A DNA stretch of 5,892 bases from an uncultured Bacteroidota bacterium (GTDB taxonomy: Bacteria; Bacteroidota; Bacteroidia; Bacteroidales; SZUA-534). The notes beneath the pieces are model-generated. The model did no database searches. It was not told the DNA's origin and saw nothing but the letters and a program-made list of their open reading frames with translations. Shown piece by piece: positions 1-5,892 of this stretch (positions are counted from its first letter, which is position 1; each line of letters starts with the position of its first letter). The translations under genes and the position numbers were made by a program. Location: the NCBI GenBank assembly GCA_937885735.1, contig CALABN010000248.1, positions 1 to 5,892 of the forward strand, written 5' to 3'.

Positions 1-1851
1 GAAAAATATGATAAAATAATGTTCAGAAATTTGTTTTGCCGCAGAAAGGAAATTGCCACAACCCTCCACACCGAAATATTTGAACACCGTGTCCGAGTTC
101 GGGCTGCCAGGATTGCCACCCAGGTTGTCCACCTGCACCGTCACCGGCGCCCCGTTCGTATCCTGAAGGATAAGCGGCGCATCCTTCTTCGAGCTGAGCT
201 GGAAGAACTTGAACGTGCCGACGTTCGGGGCGAACTTGAGCGGATTGATGCCACCGTCCGTAAACGAAATCTTCCCGACGTCGAGCATCGTATTCGTCCC
301 CGCCAGGATAAAGCCGTACTTGTCATCGGGCGTCGTGCCCTGTGCCGCAAAGGTGAGAGCAACGATCTCGACGTTGTCGTTGGGACGGCGCAGGATTTTT
401 CCGCCGAACACGTACGGTCCCATCTTGGAAAGATTCATCGTCAACCCATAGTTGCCGTATCCCTCCAGAATGCCGAAACCCCGCACGCCGTCAACCGCAT
501 CGGAATAGAAGCGAAAGGTTCCGCCGTCCGTCGTGTCGACGGCCACGCCATCCGCCGCGCCGGACGTGAAGCTGTACTGCGTGAAGTTCAGTTTGGCATC
601 CGCACGGACGACGAAATTCGTCTGCCGCGCCAGGCCATTGAACCCGCCGGCACCGGCAACCTCGCCTCCCTCGATGTCGATGGCGGAGAAATAGTAGTTC
701 TTGTTACCCATGATGGAAACGGTCGACAGCGTCCCCGCACCGGTCTTGACGAGCCGCACGCCGCCATTGACGGCCGAATAGAGCCGATTCGAGAAGAGCA
801 ACGACGCCCCCTCGTCGACATGCACGAACGCATCGCCGTTCGCATCCGGCGAAAAGAGAACCGACCACTCCCGGTTGTTCCCGAGCGCCACATTACCGCT
901 CATCACCTTGACGACAATATCGAGACATTGTTCCTGAATTTGTCGCGAGGCACTGGAATTAACGGACTTACAGGCATTTCCGCTCAAAATGGCAAAATAG
1001 TACGTCCGTTGCTTTTTGCCACACGCGGGCAAATTGAAGAGTATGCCCGTCTGAACAAACTTGAGTTCCGCACCGATATCACCAACCTGGCCGACGACTA
1101 TCAGCGTAACATTGTCCGACACCAGGTTGTGCCTGTGATGAAGCAGATTAATCCTGCCTTTGAGGATAGAATGCTCAAGAATTTCAAGCACATACGTCAG
1201 GCATCCGACATTTATAATTGGTATATTGGTAAGACCAAAAACGAGATTCTCACTTGTAATGATAACGAAACAAGGATTGACGTAGATGCCTTGTTGCGTC
1301 AGGAATTTGTGGAGTCGGTCTTGTTTGAATGTGTCAAGCCGTATGGTTTCAATAGCTCTCAAGTGGAGTCTATGATGAAGATTGTCGGGCAAAAGTCGGG
1401 CAGTACATTCTCTTCTTCCACCCACAATTTGCTAATCGACCGCAAATCGATAATCATCAGGTCCGTTCAGTCTGATGATTTCCAGCCATTGCAAATTGAC
1501 AAGCCACACGATGTTGACAGTATTGGCCTGAAAATGAAGGTGGTGCCTATATCTGAATTCAACCTCGACAAAAGCCCGAATGTTGCCTGCCTTGACATAG
1601 ACAAACTACAATTCCCGCTGACAATCAGGCGTTGGCAACAAGGTGACTATTTCTATCCGATAGGTATGAACCGTGCAAAAAAATTGAGCGACTTCTTCAT
1701 CGACATCAAGGTTGACGTTTTTGCAAAAAAATCAGCATTGGTGCTCACGTCAGGCGAAAGAATAGCCTGGATAGTGGGCTATCGTCCTGACAATCGGTTC
1801 AAGGTTGATGCCAACACGCAAAATGTGCTGGTAATCTGCAAACAAGGGTAG
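1..1851 (+). CDS. tilS: tRNA(Ile)-lysidine synthetase, 5'-partial and interrupted by a GC-rich insert
   Basis: TilS uses ATP and lysine to convert C34 of the CAU-anticodon tRNA-Ile to lysidine, so that the tRNA reads AUA; it acts in the cytoplasm. From 898 the frame reads AHHLDDNIET, then LSRGTGINGLTG, the family's PP-loop ATPase signature. RPLLFATR follows near 1000-1023, and the C-terminal tRNA-binding domain shows RRWQQGD (1627-1647) and KKLSDFF (about 1678-1698). At 1-60 the same frame ends in KEIAT. Joining codon 58-60 to codon 898-900 gives KEIAT-AHHLDD, and the conserved Tyr then lies at the usual distance before AHH. Positions 61-897 therefore look inserted. The SGGxDS loop and roughly 100 N-terminal residues lie left of the window. 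The ATG at 19 is not a credible start, since TilS homology already precedes it. The frame is open throughout, but the predicted 279-residue Arg-rich insertion would probably inactivate the enzyme. Identity of the right part is near certain; assignment of 1-60 is likely but rests on 20 residues. Confidence 0.85.
   Translation, partial: EKYDKIMFRNLFCRRKEIATTLHTEIFEHRVRVRAARIATQVVHLHRHRRPVRILKDKRRILLRAELEELERADVRGELERIDATVRKRNLPDVEHRIRPRQDKAVLVIGRRALCRKGESNDLDVVVGTAQDFSAEHVRSHLGKIHRQPIVAVSLQNAETPHAVNRIGIEAKGSAVRRVDGHAIRRAGREAVLREVQFGIRTDDEIRLPRQAIEPAGTGNLASLDVDGGEIVVLVTHDGNGRQRPRTGLDEPHAAIDGRIEPIREEQRRPLVDMHERIAVRIRRKENRPLPVVPERHITAHHLDDNIETLFLNLSRGTGINGLTGISAQNGKIVRPLLFATRGQIEEYARLNKLEFRTDITNLADDYQRNIVRHQVVPVMKQINPAFEDRMLKNFKHIRQASDIYNWYIGKTKNEILTCNDNETRIDVDALLRQEFVESVLFECVKPYGFNSSQVESMMKIVGQKSGSTFSSSTHNLLIDRKSIIIRSVQSDDFQPLQIDKPHDVDSIGLKMKVVPISEFNLDKSPNVACLDIDKLQFPLTIRRWQQGDYFYPIGMNRAKKLSDFFIDIKVDVFAKKSALVLTSGERIAWIVGYRPDNRFKVDANTQNVLVICKQG
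61..897 (-). CDS. Internal fragment of an autotransporter-type beta-strand repeat protein (foreign insert)
   Basis: Read from 897 down to 61, this is 279 codons without a stop, with no start or end of its own. The translation is rich in Gly, Asn, Thr, Ser, Val and Phe in short alternating strands: it opens GNVALGNNREWSVLFSP and has LVKTGAGTLSTVS near 753-712, then a segment ending IDIEGGEVAG. The KTGAGTL...GGEV pattern is that of autotransporter-associated beta-strand (PATR-like) repeats, which form right-handed beta-helices in large secreted or surface proteins. No signal peptide, anchor or C-terminal barrel is in this piece. Base composition is far above that of the flanks. The other two - strand frames give only Arg/Ser-rich translations, so this is the coding frame. 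The style resembles gut Kiritimatiellota, Lentisphaerota or Verrucomicrobiota, which is my inference from memory of such families. It should be treated as a gene fragment, not a complete gene. Confidence 0.7.
61..897. other. 837-base GC-rich segment inserted in tilS
   Basis: The boundaries are set by the end and resumption of TilS homology and agree with a change in base composition: 30% GC at 1-60, 65% at 121-180 and 33% at 1201-1260. The length is exactly 3 x 279, so tilS stays in frame. The hexamer GCCACA occurs at 55-60 and 887-892, close to both boundaries, and the triplet ACC starts the insert (61-63) and ends it (895-897). No transposase, integrase, terminal inverted repeat or att-like core is visible. 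The segment may be a mis-joined piece of another genome in a mixed-community assembly or a real insertion; the sequence alone cannot decide. Confidence 0.65.
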
Positions 1852-1881
1852 AAACGGCCATCCGGCACGATTTTACCGTCC

Positions 1882-3681
1882 TTATTCACAAATCTTTATG
1901 TCGTGAACTTTCAGTTGCAGGGTTTCCTTGCCACGGAATACGTTTGACTCAATGGAGAAGCAGGCATCGAACTTGCATCCGTTGTGAATCTTGTCGAAAT
2001 GTTCGGCTTGCTTGAACGCGATGCCAGGCAACGGACGTGTTCCAGACTCGTCAGTCATAGATAGTTTCAGGTGCTCGCGTGTCTGGCCAACCACTTGCGA
2101 AGGCAAGTTCTTGCAGTCTATCAAGTTCTTGCAGACAAATACAGGTGCCATATTTCCAGGTCCGAATGGTTCAAACTGTTCCAACAACTTGAAGAATTTT
2201 GGCGTTATGTCCGAAAGTTTTATCTCTTCGTCAACATCGATGCGCGGAATCATCATATCCTTTGTCATCATCTTGTCCACTACTTCCTCAAATTTGGTGG
2301 CAAAGGTTTCCAGATTCTCTTCCTTAAGTGTCAGGCCTGCCGCATAGGTGTGACCACCGAAACTTTCAAGCAGGTTTTGACATTTTTCAATGGCCTCATA
2401 CAGGTTGAATCCTGGAATCGAACGTGCGGAACCAGTTATCAATCCATTTGATTTAGTGCAGATTACCGTTGGACGGTAATAAAAGTCGATAAGTCGTGAC
2501 GCAACAATTCCTATTACGCCTTTGTGCCAAAGCGGGTTGTAAAGAACTGTCGATTTGCGTTTTTTGAGGTCGTCACTGCTTTCTATGATTGTAAGCGCTT
2601 CGTTTGTGATATTCTGGTCGTGAGTCTTGCGGTCGGTGTTGTCCATTTCAATCTTGCAAGCCATTTCCTCTGCTTTTTCCTCGTTGCGTTCCACAAGCAG
2701 GTCAACAGAGTAGCGCCCCAAATCCATACGTCCTGCCGCATTGATGCGGGGACCTATCTTAAACACTATGTCGCCAATCCTGACAGGTCGGAAGTCGGGC
2801 TCGTCGGCGGGCTTCACTTCCTCAAACGGCACGTCAATTGGCTGTCCGTCTTTTGTGCGGATAGGAGGTGGCGTGATTCCTGATTTTTTCATTATGGCAC
2901 GTAATCCCACACGTGGATTGGTGTTCAGCTGCTTGAGTCCGTAATACGCCAATATGCGGTTTTCGTCAACAATTGGAACAATGTCGCTTGCAATGCTCAC
3001 CACCACCAAATCGAGGAATGGCTTTATCTGGTAGAACGGAATCTTGTTTTTGGTTGTGTAAGCCTGAATCAACTTGAAACCTACGCCACAACCCGACAAT
3101 TCGTTGAACGGATAGTTGCAGTCGGTGCGTTTGGGGTCGAGCACGGCAACAGCTTTGGGCAATTCGTCACCTGGCTCGTGGTGGTCGCAGATGATGAACT
3201 CAATGCCCTTTTCGGCGCCGTATGCAACTTTGGGCAACGCCTTGATGCCACAGTCAAGCGCAATGATTAGTTTGCAACCCATTTCGGCTGCATAGTCTAT
3301 CCCTTTATATGATATTCCGTACCCCTCTTGATAACGGTCTGGTACATAATAGAATACATTTCGGCACTTACTTTTCAGGAACACATACATCATTGCAACG
3401 GCTGTTGTACCATCGACATCGTAATCGCCGTAAATGAGCACGTTCTCGCGCTCAACTATGGCTTTTTCGAGCCTTGCCACGGCCCTATCCATATCCTTCA
3501 TAAGGAATGGGTCGTACAGTTGCTGTAAGTCTGGACGAAAGAACTTACGAGCAGATTCAAAAGTATTTACACCACGTTGCAAAAGTAATCCAGCCAATGG
3601 CTTGCTTATATTGATTGATTGTGCCAATTCATCAATTTTCGCCGTTTTGACTTGTTCCTTGAGAACCCATTTCTTTTGCAT
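1882..3681 (-). CDS. recJ: Single-stranded-DNA-specific 5'-3' exonuclease RecJ
   Basis: RecJ degrades single-stranded DNA 5' to 3' in recombinational repair (RecFOR pathway), mismatch repair and processing of stalled forks. The 599-residue protein carries the DHH phosphoesterase motifs in order: GDYDVDG (85-91), ALDCG (141-145), CDHH (165-168), SGCGVGFK (196-203) and ASDIVP (231-236), whose Asp and His residues bind the catalytic metals. The DHHA1 part follows with GPRINAAGRMD (310-320), WHKGVIGIVASR (385-396), GSARSIPGF (417-425) and FGGHTYAAGL (441-450). The OB-fold region covers about 480-599. All catalytic residues I can check are present and the length is in the family range. A Pro- and acid-rich stretch of about 25 residues (roughly 270-300) before GPRINAAGR looks longer than in the Bacteroides proteins I remember. 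The ATG at 3681-3679 is the natural start, giving MQKKWVLKE, a typical N-terminus. The gene converges on tilS with a 30-base gap and lies 114 bases downstream of the permease gene. Confidence 0.97.
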   Translation of the reverse strand: MQKKWVLKEQVKTAKIDELAQSINISKPLAGLLLQRGVNTFESARKFFRPDLQQLYDPFLMKDMDRAVARLEKAIVERENVLIYGDYDVDGTTAVAMMYVFLKSKCRNVFYYVPDRYQEGYGISYKGIDYAAEMGCKLIIALDCGIKALPKVAYGAEKGIEFIICDHHEPGDELPKAVAVLDPKRTDCNYPFNELSGCGVGFKLIQAYTTKNKIPFYQIKPFLDLVVVSIASDIVPIVDENRILAYYGLKQLNTNPRVGLRAIMKKSGITPPPIRTKDGQPIDVPFEEVKPADEPDFRPVRIGDIVFKIGPRINAAGRMDLGRYSVDLLVERNEEKAEEMACKIEMDNTDRKTHDQNITNEALTIIESSDDLKKRKSTVLYNPLWHKGVIGIVASRLIDFYYRPTVICTKSNGLITGSARSIPGFNLYEAIEKCQNLLESFGGHTYAAGLTLKEENLETFATKFEEVVDKMMTKDMMIPRIDVDEEIKLSDITPKFFKLLEQFEPFGPGNMAPVFVCKNLIDCKNLPSQVVGQTREHLKLSMTDESGTRPLPGIAFKQAEHFDKIHNGCKFDACFSIESNVFRGKETLQLKVHDIKICE

Positions 3682-3707
3682 TTATATTGTTTATTTTTTT
3701 ATCAATT

Positions 3708-3756
3708 TTTAGAGCGTTTCCGCTAAACGAATGTAAGAAAACTTGCGGTAAGTTTT
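3708..3756 (-). other. Two small inverted repeats upstream of recJ
   Basis: A 7-bp perfect inverted repeat, AAAACTT (3738-3744) and AAGTTTT (3750-3756), encloses the loop GCGGT. On the - strand a second hairpin, AGCG-GAAA-CGCT (3724-3713), has a GNRA-type tetraloop and can extend by three A-T pairs past a 2-base bulge. Neither is followed by a T-run outside its own stem, so neither is a good terminator. The second would span the start of a transcript from the candidate promoter, so the two readings compete unless the RNA is read through from the permease gene. Function unknown. Confidence 0.25.
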
Positions 3757-3761
3757 TCAAA
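3728..3761 (-). promoter_or_regulatory. Possible Bacteroidota-type promoter for recJ
   Basis: Read on the - strand, TTTG (3761-3758) is followed after 22 bases by TACATTCG (3735-3728), which matches the Bacteroidota -7 element TAnnTTTG except for one base. The spacing is slightly longer than the usual 19-21. Transcription would begin near 3720 and leave a leader of about 40 bases. The region is AT-rich, where such matches arise easily, so this is only a candidate. Confidence 0.3.
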
Positions 3762-3794
3762 AAAACACCTTTCATAATCTAAATTTTAATGAAA
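3759..3794 (-). terminator. Weak intrinsic-terminator-like hairpin after the permease gene
   Basis: Directly after the permease stop codon, the - strand reads TTTCAT (3794-3789), a 13-base loop, ATGAAA (3775-3770), then GGTG and a run of seven T (3765-3759). The geometry is that of a rho-independent terminator, but the 6-bp stem is nearly all A-T and the T-run is offset by four bases. At best it is a leaky terminator separating tgt and the permease from recJ. Confidence 0.25.
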
Positions 3795-3795
3795 A

Positions 3796-4887
3796 CTACC
3801 GTTTCGCTCTGAAATAAAGTTCAATACCAATGAAACCGAATATTATATTCGGTATCCATACCGCTATTACAGGTGGTACGTTGGCATTGGTTGCAAGCAC
3901 ATTCGAAACTTGCATAAATAATATGTATGTAAATGCCAACAGAATGCCAACGCCAATATTCAGTCCAATTCCGCCTCTGGTCTTGCGTGACGACAGTGTC
4001 ACGCCTATAAGCGTGAGGATGAATGTTGAGAATGAGTAGGCAAACCGTTTGTGCTTTTCAATTTTCCATAAAACTACGTTTTCTGCACCCTTCCGCGTTT
4101 CGGATTCAATGAATTCGTTCAGTTGTGAGTAATTCATCGCTTCCACCACATTGTTGCGTCGGGCAAATTCCGACGGGTGCATATTGAGTGTAGTATCTAG
4201 TTTCTTATAGAATTTCACCAATTCCTGTCCATCGTCAAATGTGCGTATGTAGCAGTCGCTGGCTGTCCATTTGTTTTTGGTTGAGTCCCATTGAAGGTGG
4301 TTTGTCATCAATTTTGATTTCAGTTCGCCATCTTCAATCTTTTCCAATGTGAATTTGTATCCCAAATTGTATGACGTGTTGTAGCTTTCCATATAGATGA
4401 ATTCGCCAGGAAGAATCTGCCTGTGAATGTTGTGCTGGTTGTTCTTGAATTTGTTTCGGAGGTACTTTTCTTCAAATGCCAGTCTTTTTTCGTTGGCAGG
4501 TGGTATGACCCAATTTATCAGGAAATAAGAAAAAATAGCCAATATAAATGCCGATATGAAGTATGGAAACAAAAATCGTCTGTAACTCACGCCACTGCTC
4601 AATATTGCTATTATTTCGGAGTTGCCTGCCAATTTCGACGTGAAGAATATCACGGCAATGAAAATGAACATGGCTGAAAACAGATTGGCAAAATACGGTA
4701 TGAAATTGAGATAGTAGTCGAACACTATGGCCTTTAAAGGAGCCTGTTTGGTCAGGAAATCGTCGATTTTTTCCGATATGTCGAAGATGACCACTATCAG
4801 CAAAATCAAGATTAGGGCAAAGATGAATGTCTCCAAAAACTTGCGGATAATGTACCTATCCAGCTTCTTCATATACGAATTTGCCAT
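3796..4887 (-). CDS. LptF/LptG (YjgP/YjgQ) family lipopolysaccharide export permease
   Basis: This is an inner-membrane permease subunit of the LptB2FG transporter, which extracts lipopolysaccharide from the inner membrane and passes it to the periplasmic Lpt bridge. The 363 residues show the family topology: three N-terminal membrane segments (about 18-36, 60-83 and 104-127), a soluble periplasmic region (about 130-280) that folds as a beta-jellyroll in known members, and three C-terminal segments (about 281-299, 309-328 and 337-357). The opening LDRYIIRKFLETF and the cytoplasmic EIIAILSSGVSYRRF (91-105), which corresponds to the coupling helix contacting the ATPase LptB, are characteristic. 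The start ATG at 4887-4885 lies 3 bases after the tgt stop codon; a second Met at residue 6 (MKKLDRY) fits the family N-terminus equally well. No Shine-Dalgarno sequence is seen, as usual in this phylum. I cannot separate LptF from LptG by eye, so I give no symbol. The tight spacing implies co-transcription with tgt. Confidence 0.95.
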   Translation of the reverse strand: MANSYMKKLDRYIIRKFLETFIFALILILLIVVIFDISEKIDDFLTKQAPLKAIVFDYYLNFIPYFANLFSAMFIFIAVIFFTSKLAGNSEIIAILSSGVSYRRFLFPYFISAFILAIFSYFLINWVIPPANEKRLAFEEKYLRNKFKNNQHNIHRQILPGEFIYMESYNTSYNLGYKFTLEKIEDGELKSKLMTNHLQWDSTKNKWTASDCYIRTFDDGQELVKFYKKLDTTLNMHPSEFARRNNVVEAMNYSQLNEFIESETRKGAENVVLWKIEKHKRFAYSFSTFILTLIGVTLSSRKTRGGIGLNIGVGILLAFTYILFMQVSNVLATNANVPPVIAVWIPNIIFGFIGIELYFRAKR

Positions 4888-4890
4888 AAC

Positions 4891-5892
4891 CTACAATCTG
4901 TTAGTGACTTTGACAACCATTTGCGATTTCCAACTTGCAAAATCGCCTGATTCAATGTGTTTGCGTGCTTCCCCTACAAGCCATAGGTAAAATGCCAAAT
5001 TGTGAGTGCTGGCAATTTCCAGGCCCAACATTTCCTGTGCCACAAACAAGTGGTGCAGGTATGCGCGTGTATAATAAGTGTCGACAAACGAAGTGCCGTT
5101 AGGGTCGACGGGGGTGAACTCGTTTTCCCATTTCTTGTTCTTTATGTTGATGATGCCTTCACTTGTGAAGAGCATTCCGTTCCTTCCGTTTCTGGTTGGC
5201 ATTACGCAGTCGAACATATCGATGCCACGGCTTATTCCTTCCAATATGTTTGCTGGCGTGCCTACGCCCATCAGGTAGCGAGGTTTGTCTTTCGGAAGTA
5301 TTTCATTCACAACCTCAATCATTTGGTACATTACTTCTGTTGGCTCGCCAACGGCCAGTCCGCCAATGGCGTTCCCGTCCATTCCCAACTCGGCTATCTC
5401 TGTGGCGGCACGTTGCCTCAAGTCAGTGTATGCGGCACCTTGCACTATCGGGAAATATGACTGATAATGTCCATAAAGAGGTTCTGTGGTGCGGTATGCC
5501 TCTACGCCGCGACGCAGCCAGCGCATTGTAAGGTCGAGCGACTTTTTCGCGTAGTTGTAGTCGCAGTCGCCAGGAGGGCATTCGTCGAGTGCCATCATAA
5601 TGTCGGAGCCAATGGTGCGCTCTATCTCAACCACGTTTTCTGGTGTGAATATGTGTTTCGACCCATCGATATGCGAACTGAATTTTGCGCCTTCCTCTGT
5701 GAGTTTTCGGTTCGCCGACAGGCTGAAGACCTGAAATCCGCCACTGTCGGTGAGAATTGGCTTGTCCCAATGCATGAATTTGTGCAATCCACCTGCGTCC
5801 TTCATCAACTTCATTCCTGGGCGCAGGTACAAATGGTAGGTGTTCCCCAAAATAATTTGTGCCTTTATGTCGTCGGAAACGTCACGTTGATG
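4891..5892 (-). CDS. tgt: Queuosine tRNA-guanine transglycosylase, 5'-partial
   Basis: Bacterial Tgt exchanges G34 of GUN-anticodon tRNAs (Asp, Asn, His, Tyr) for preQ1, a step of queuosine synthesis. The frame is open to the right edge: 333 residues are visible, beginning HQRDVSDDIKAQIILGNTYH, which is family sequence, and about 40 N-terminal residues lie beyond the window. The TTG at 5850-5848 is an internal Leu codon, not the start. In visible-fragment numbering, the proton-transfer Asp is D49 in LTDSGG, preQ1-binding residues include D103 (ALDEC), Q151 (IVQG) and GG177-178 (AIGGLAVGEP), and the nucleophile is D228 in MFDCVMPTRNGRNG. The zinc ligands Cys302, Cys304 and Cys307 of the E. coli enzyme align, at identical spacing from the nucleophile and His, with G266, S268 and D271; only the His (H297, THNL) remains. 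I recall the same state in other Bacteroidota Tgt proteins, so this is probably lineage-typical and not a defect. The permease gene follows after 3 bases. Confidence 0.97.
   Translation of the reverse strand, partial: HQRDVSDDIKAQIILGNTYHLYLRPGMKLMKDAGGLHKFMHWDKPILTDSGGFQVFSLSANRKLTEEGAKFSSHIDGSKHIFTPENVVEIERTIGSDIMMALDECPPGDCDYNYAKKSLDLTMRWLRRGVEAYRTTEPLYGHYQSYFPIVQGAAYTDLRQRAATEIAELGMDGNAIGGLAVGEPTEVMYQMIEVVNEILPKDKPRYLMGVGTPANILEGISRGIDMFDCVMPTRNGRNGMLFTSEGIINIKNKKWENEFTPVDPNGTSFVDTYYTRAYLHHLFVAQEMLGLEIASTHNLAFYLWLVGEARKHIESGDFASWKSQMVVKVTNRL

Noticed and set aside
61..897. Insertion sequence or integron cassette
   Set aside because: No transposase, integrase, terminal inverted repeats or attC-like palindrome was seen.
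19..900. Arg-rich + strand translation as a novel N-terminal domain of TilS
   Set aside because: The composition is typical of the antisense of a GC-rich gene, and the - strand gives a coherent beta-strand repeat protein.
588..903. Separate small - strand genes within the GC-rich segment, including an ATG at 903-901 in the repeat-protein frame
   Set aside because: The other - strand frames are Arg/Ser-rich shadows. The ATG at 903-901 is the complement of a TilS His codon (AHH), so it belongs to tilS and not to the insert.
1852..1881. Bidirectional terminator between tilS and recJ
   Set aside because: Only a 4-bp ACGG/CCGT pairing with a long loop and a 3-bp GCC/GGC hairpin can be drawn, with no T-run on either strand.
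1991..3712. Several + strand open frames across recJ
   Set aside because: They are antisense shadows of recJ, without family resemblance.
4423..5531. Open + strand frames opposite the permease gene and tgt
   Set aside because: The - strand proteins are clearly recognisable along the full length; the + strand translations show no motifs.
1..5892. A new defence, CRISPR or retroelement-like system
   Set aside because: No repeat-spacer array, reverse transcriptase, nuclease/toxin pair or structured-RNA locus is visible. Apart from the insert, everything is housekeeping.

Overview
The window looks like chromosomal DNA of a member of the Bacteroidota, most likely Bacteroidales. The grounds are the protein style of tilS, recJ, an LptF/LptG permease and tgt, the AT-rich spacers, the lack of Shine-Dalgarno sequences before starts, and a Tgt without the usual zinc cysteines. 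One segment does not fit this picture: positions 61-897 are GC-rich (39 of 60 bases are G or C at 121-180, against 18 of 60 at 1-60 and 20 of 60 at 1201-1260).

Layout. On the + strand, tilS (tRNA-Ile lysidine synthetase) runs off the left edge and ends at 1851, but its reading frame is split by the 837-base GC-rich segment. The left flank ends in ...KEIAT (codon 58-60) and the right flank resumes with AHHLDDNIET (codon 898-900), which are adjacent in the TilS family, so the segment sits inside the catalytic domain. Read on the - strand, the insert is an uninterrupted internal piece (279 codons) of a secreted protein of the autotransporter-associated beta-strand repeat type. That style is common in Kiritimatiellota, Lentisphaerota and Verrucomicrobiota and is unrelated to tilS. 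The insert is a multiple of three and has no stop on the + strand, so tilS stays formally open.

After a 30-base convergent spacer come three - strand genes, read right to left: tgt (queuosine tRNA-guanine transglycosylase, 5' end beyond the right edge), an LptF/LptG-type lipopolysaccharide export permease 3 bases downstream of it, and, after a 114-base spacer, recJ (single-strand DNA exonuclease). tgt and the permease almost certainly share a transcript. recJ may be read through from it or have its own promoter in the spacer, which also holds a weak terminator-like hairpin and other small inverted repeats.

The genes are housekeeping functions: two anticodon-modifying enzymes (lysidine and queuosine), DNA repair and outer-membrane assembly. 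I see no tRNA, rRNA, CRISPR array, transposase or defence system. The one exceptional signal is the foreign insert in tilS, which is either an assembly artefact or a genuine in-frame insertion. Since tilS is normally essential, an artefact is the more cautious reading.
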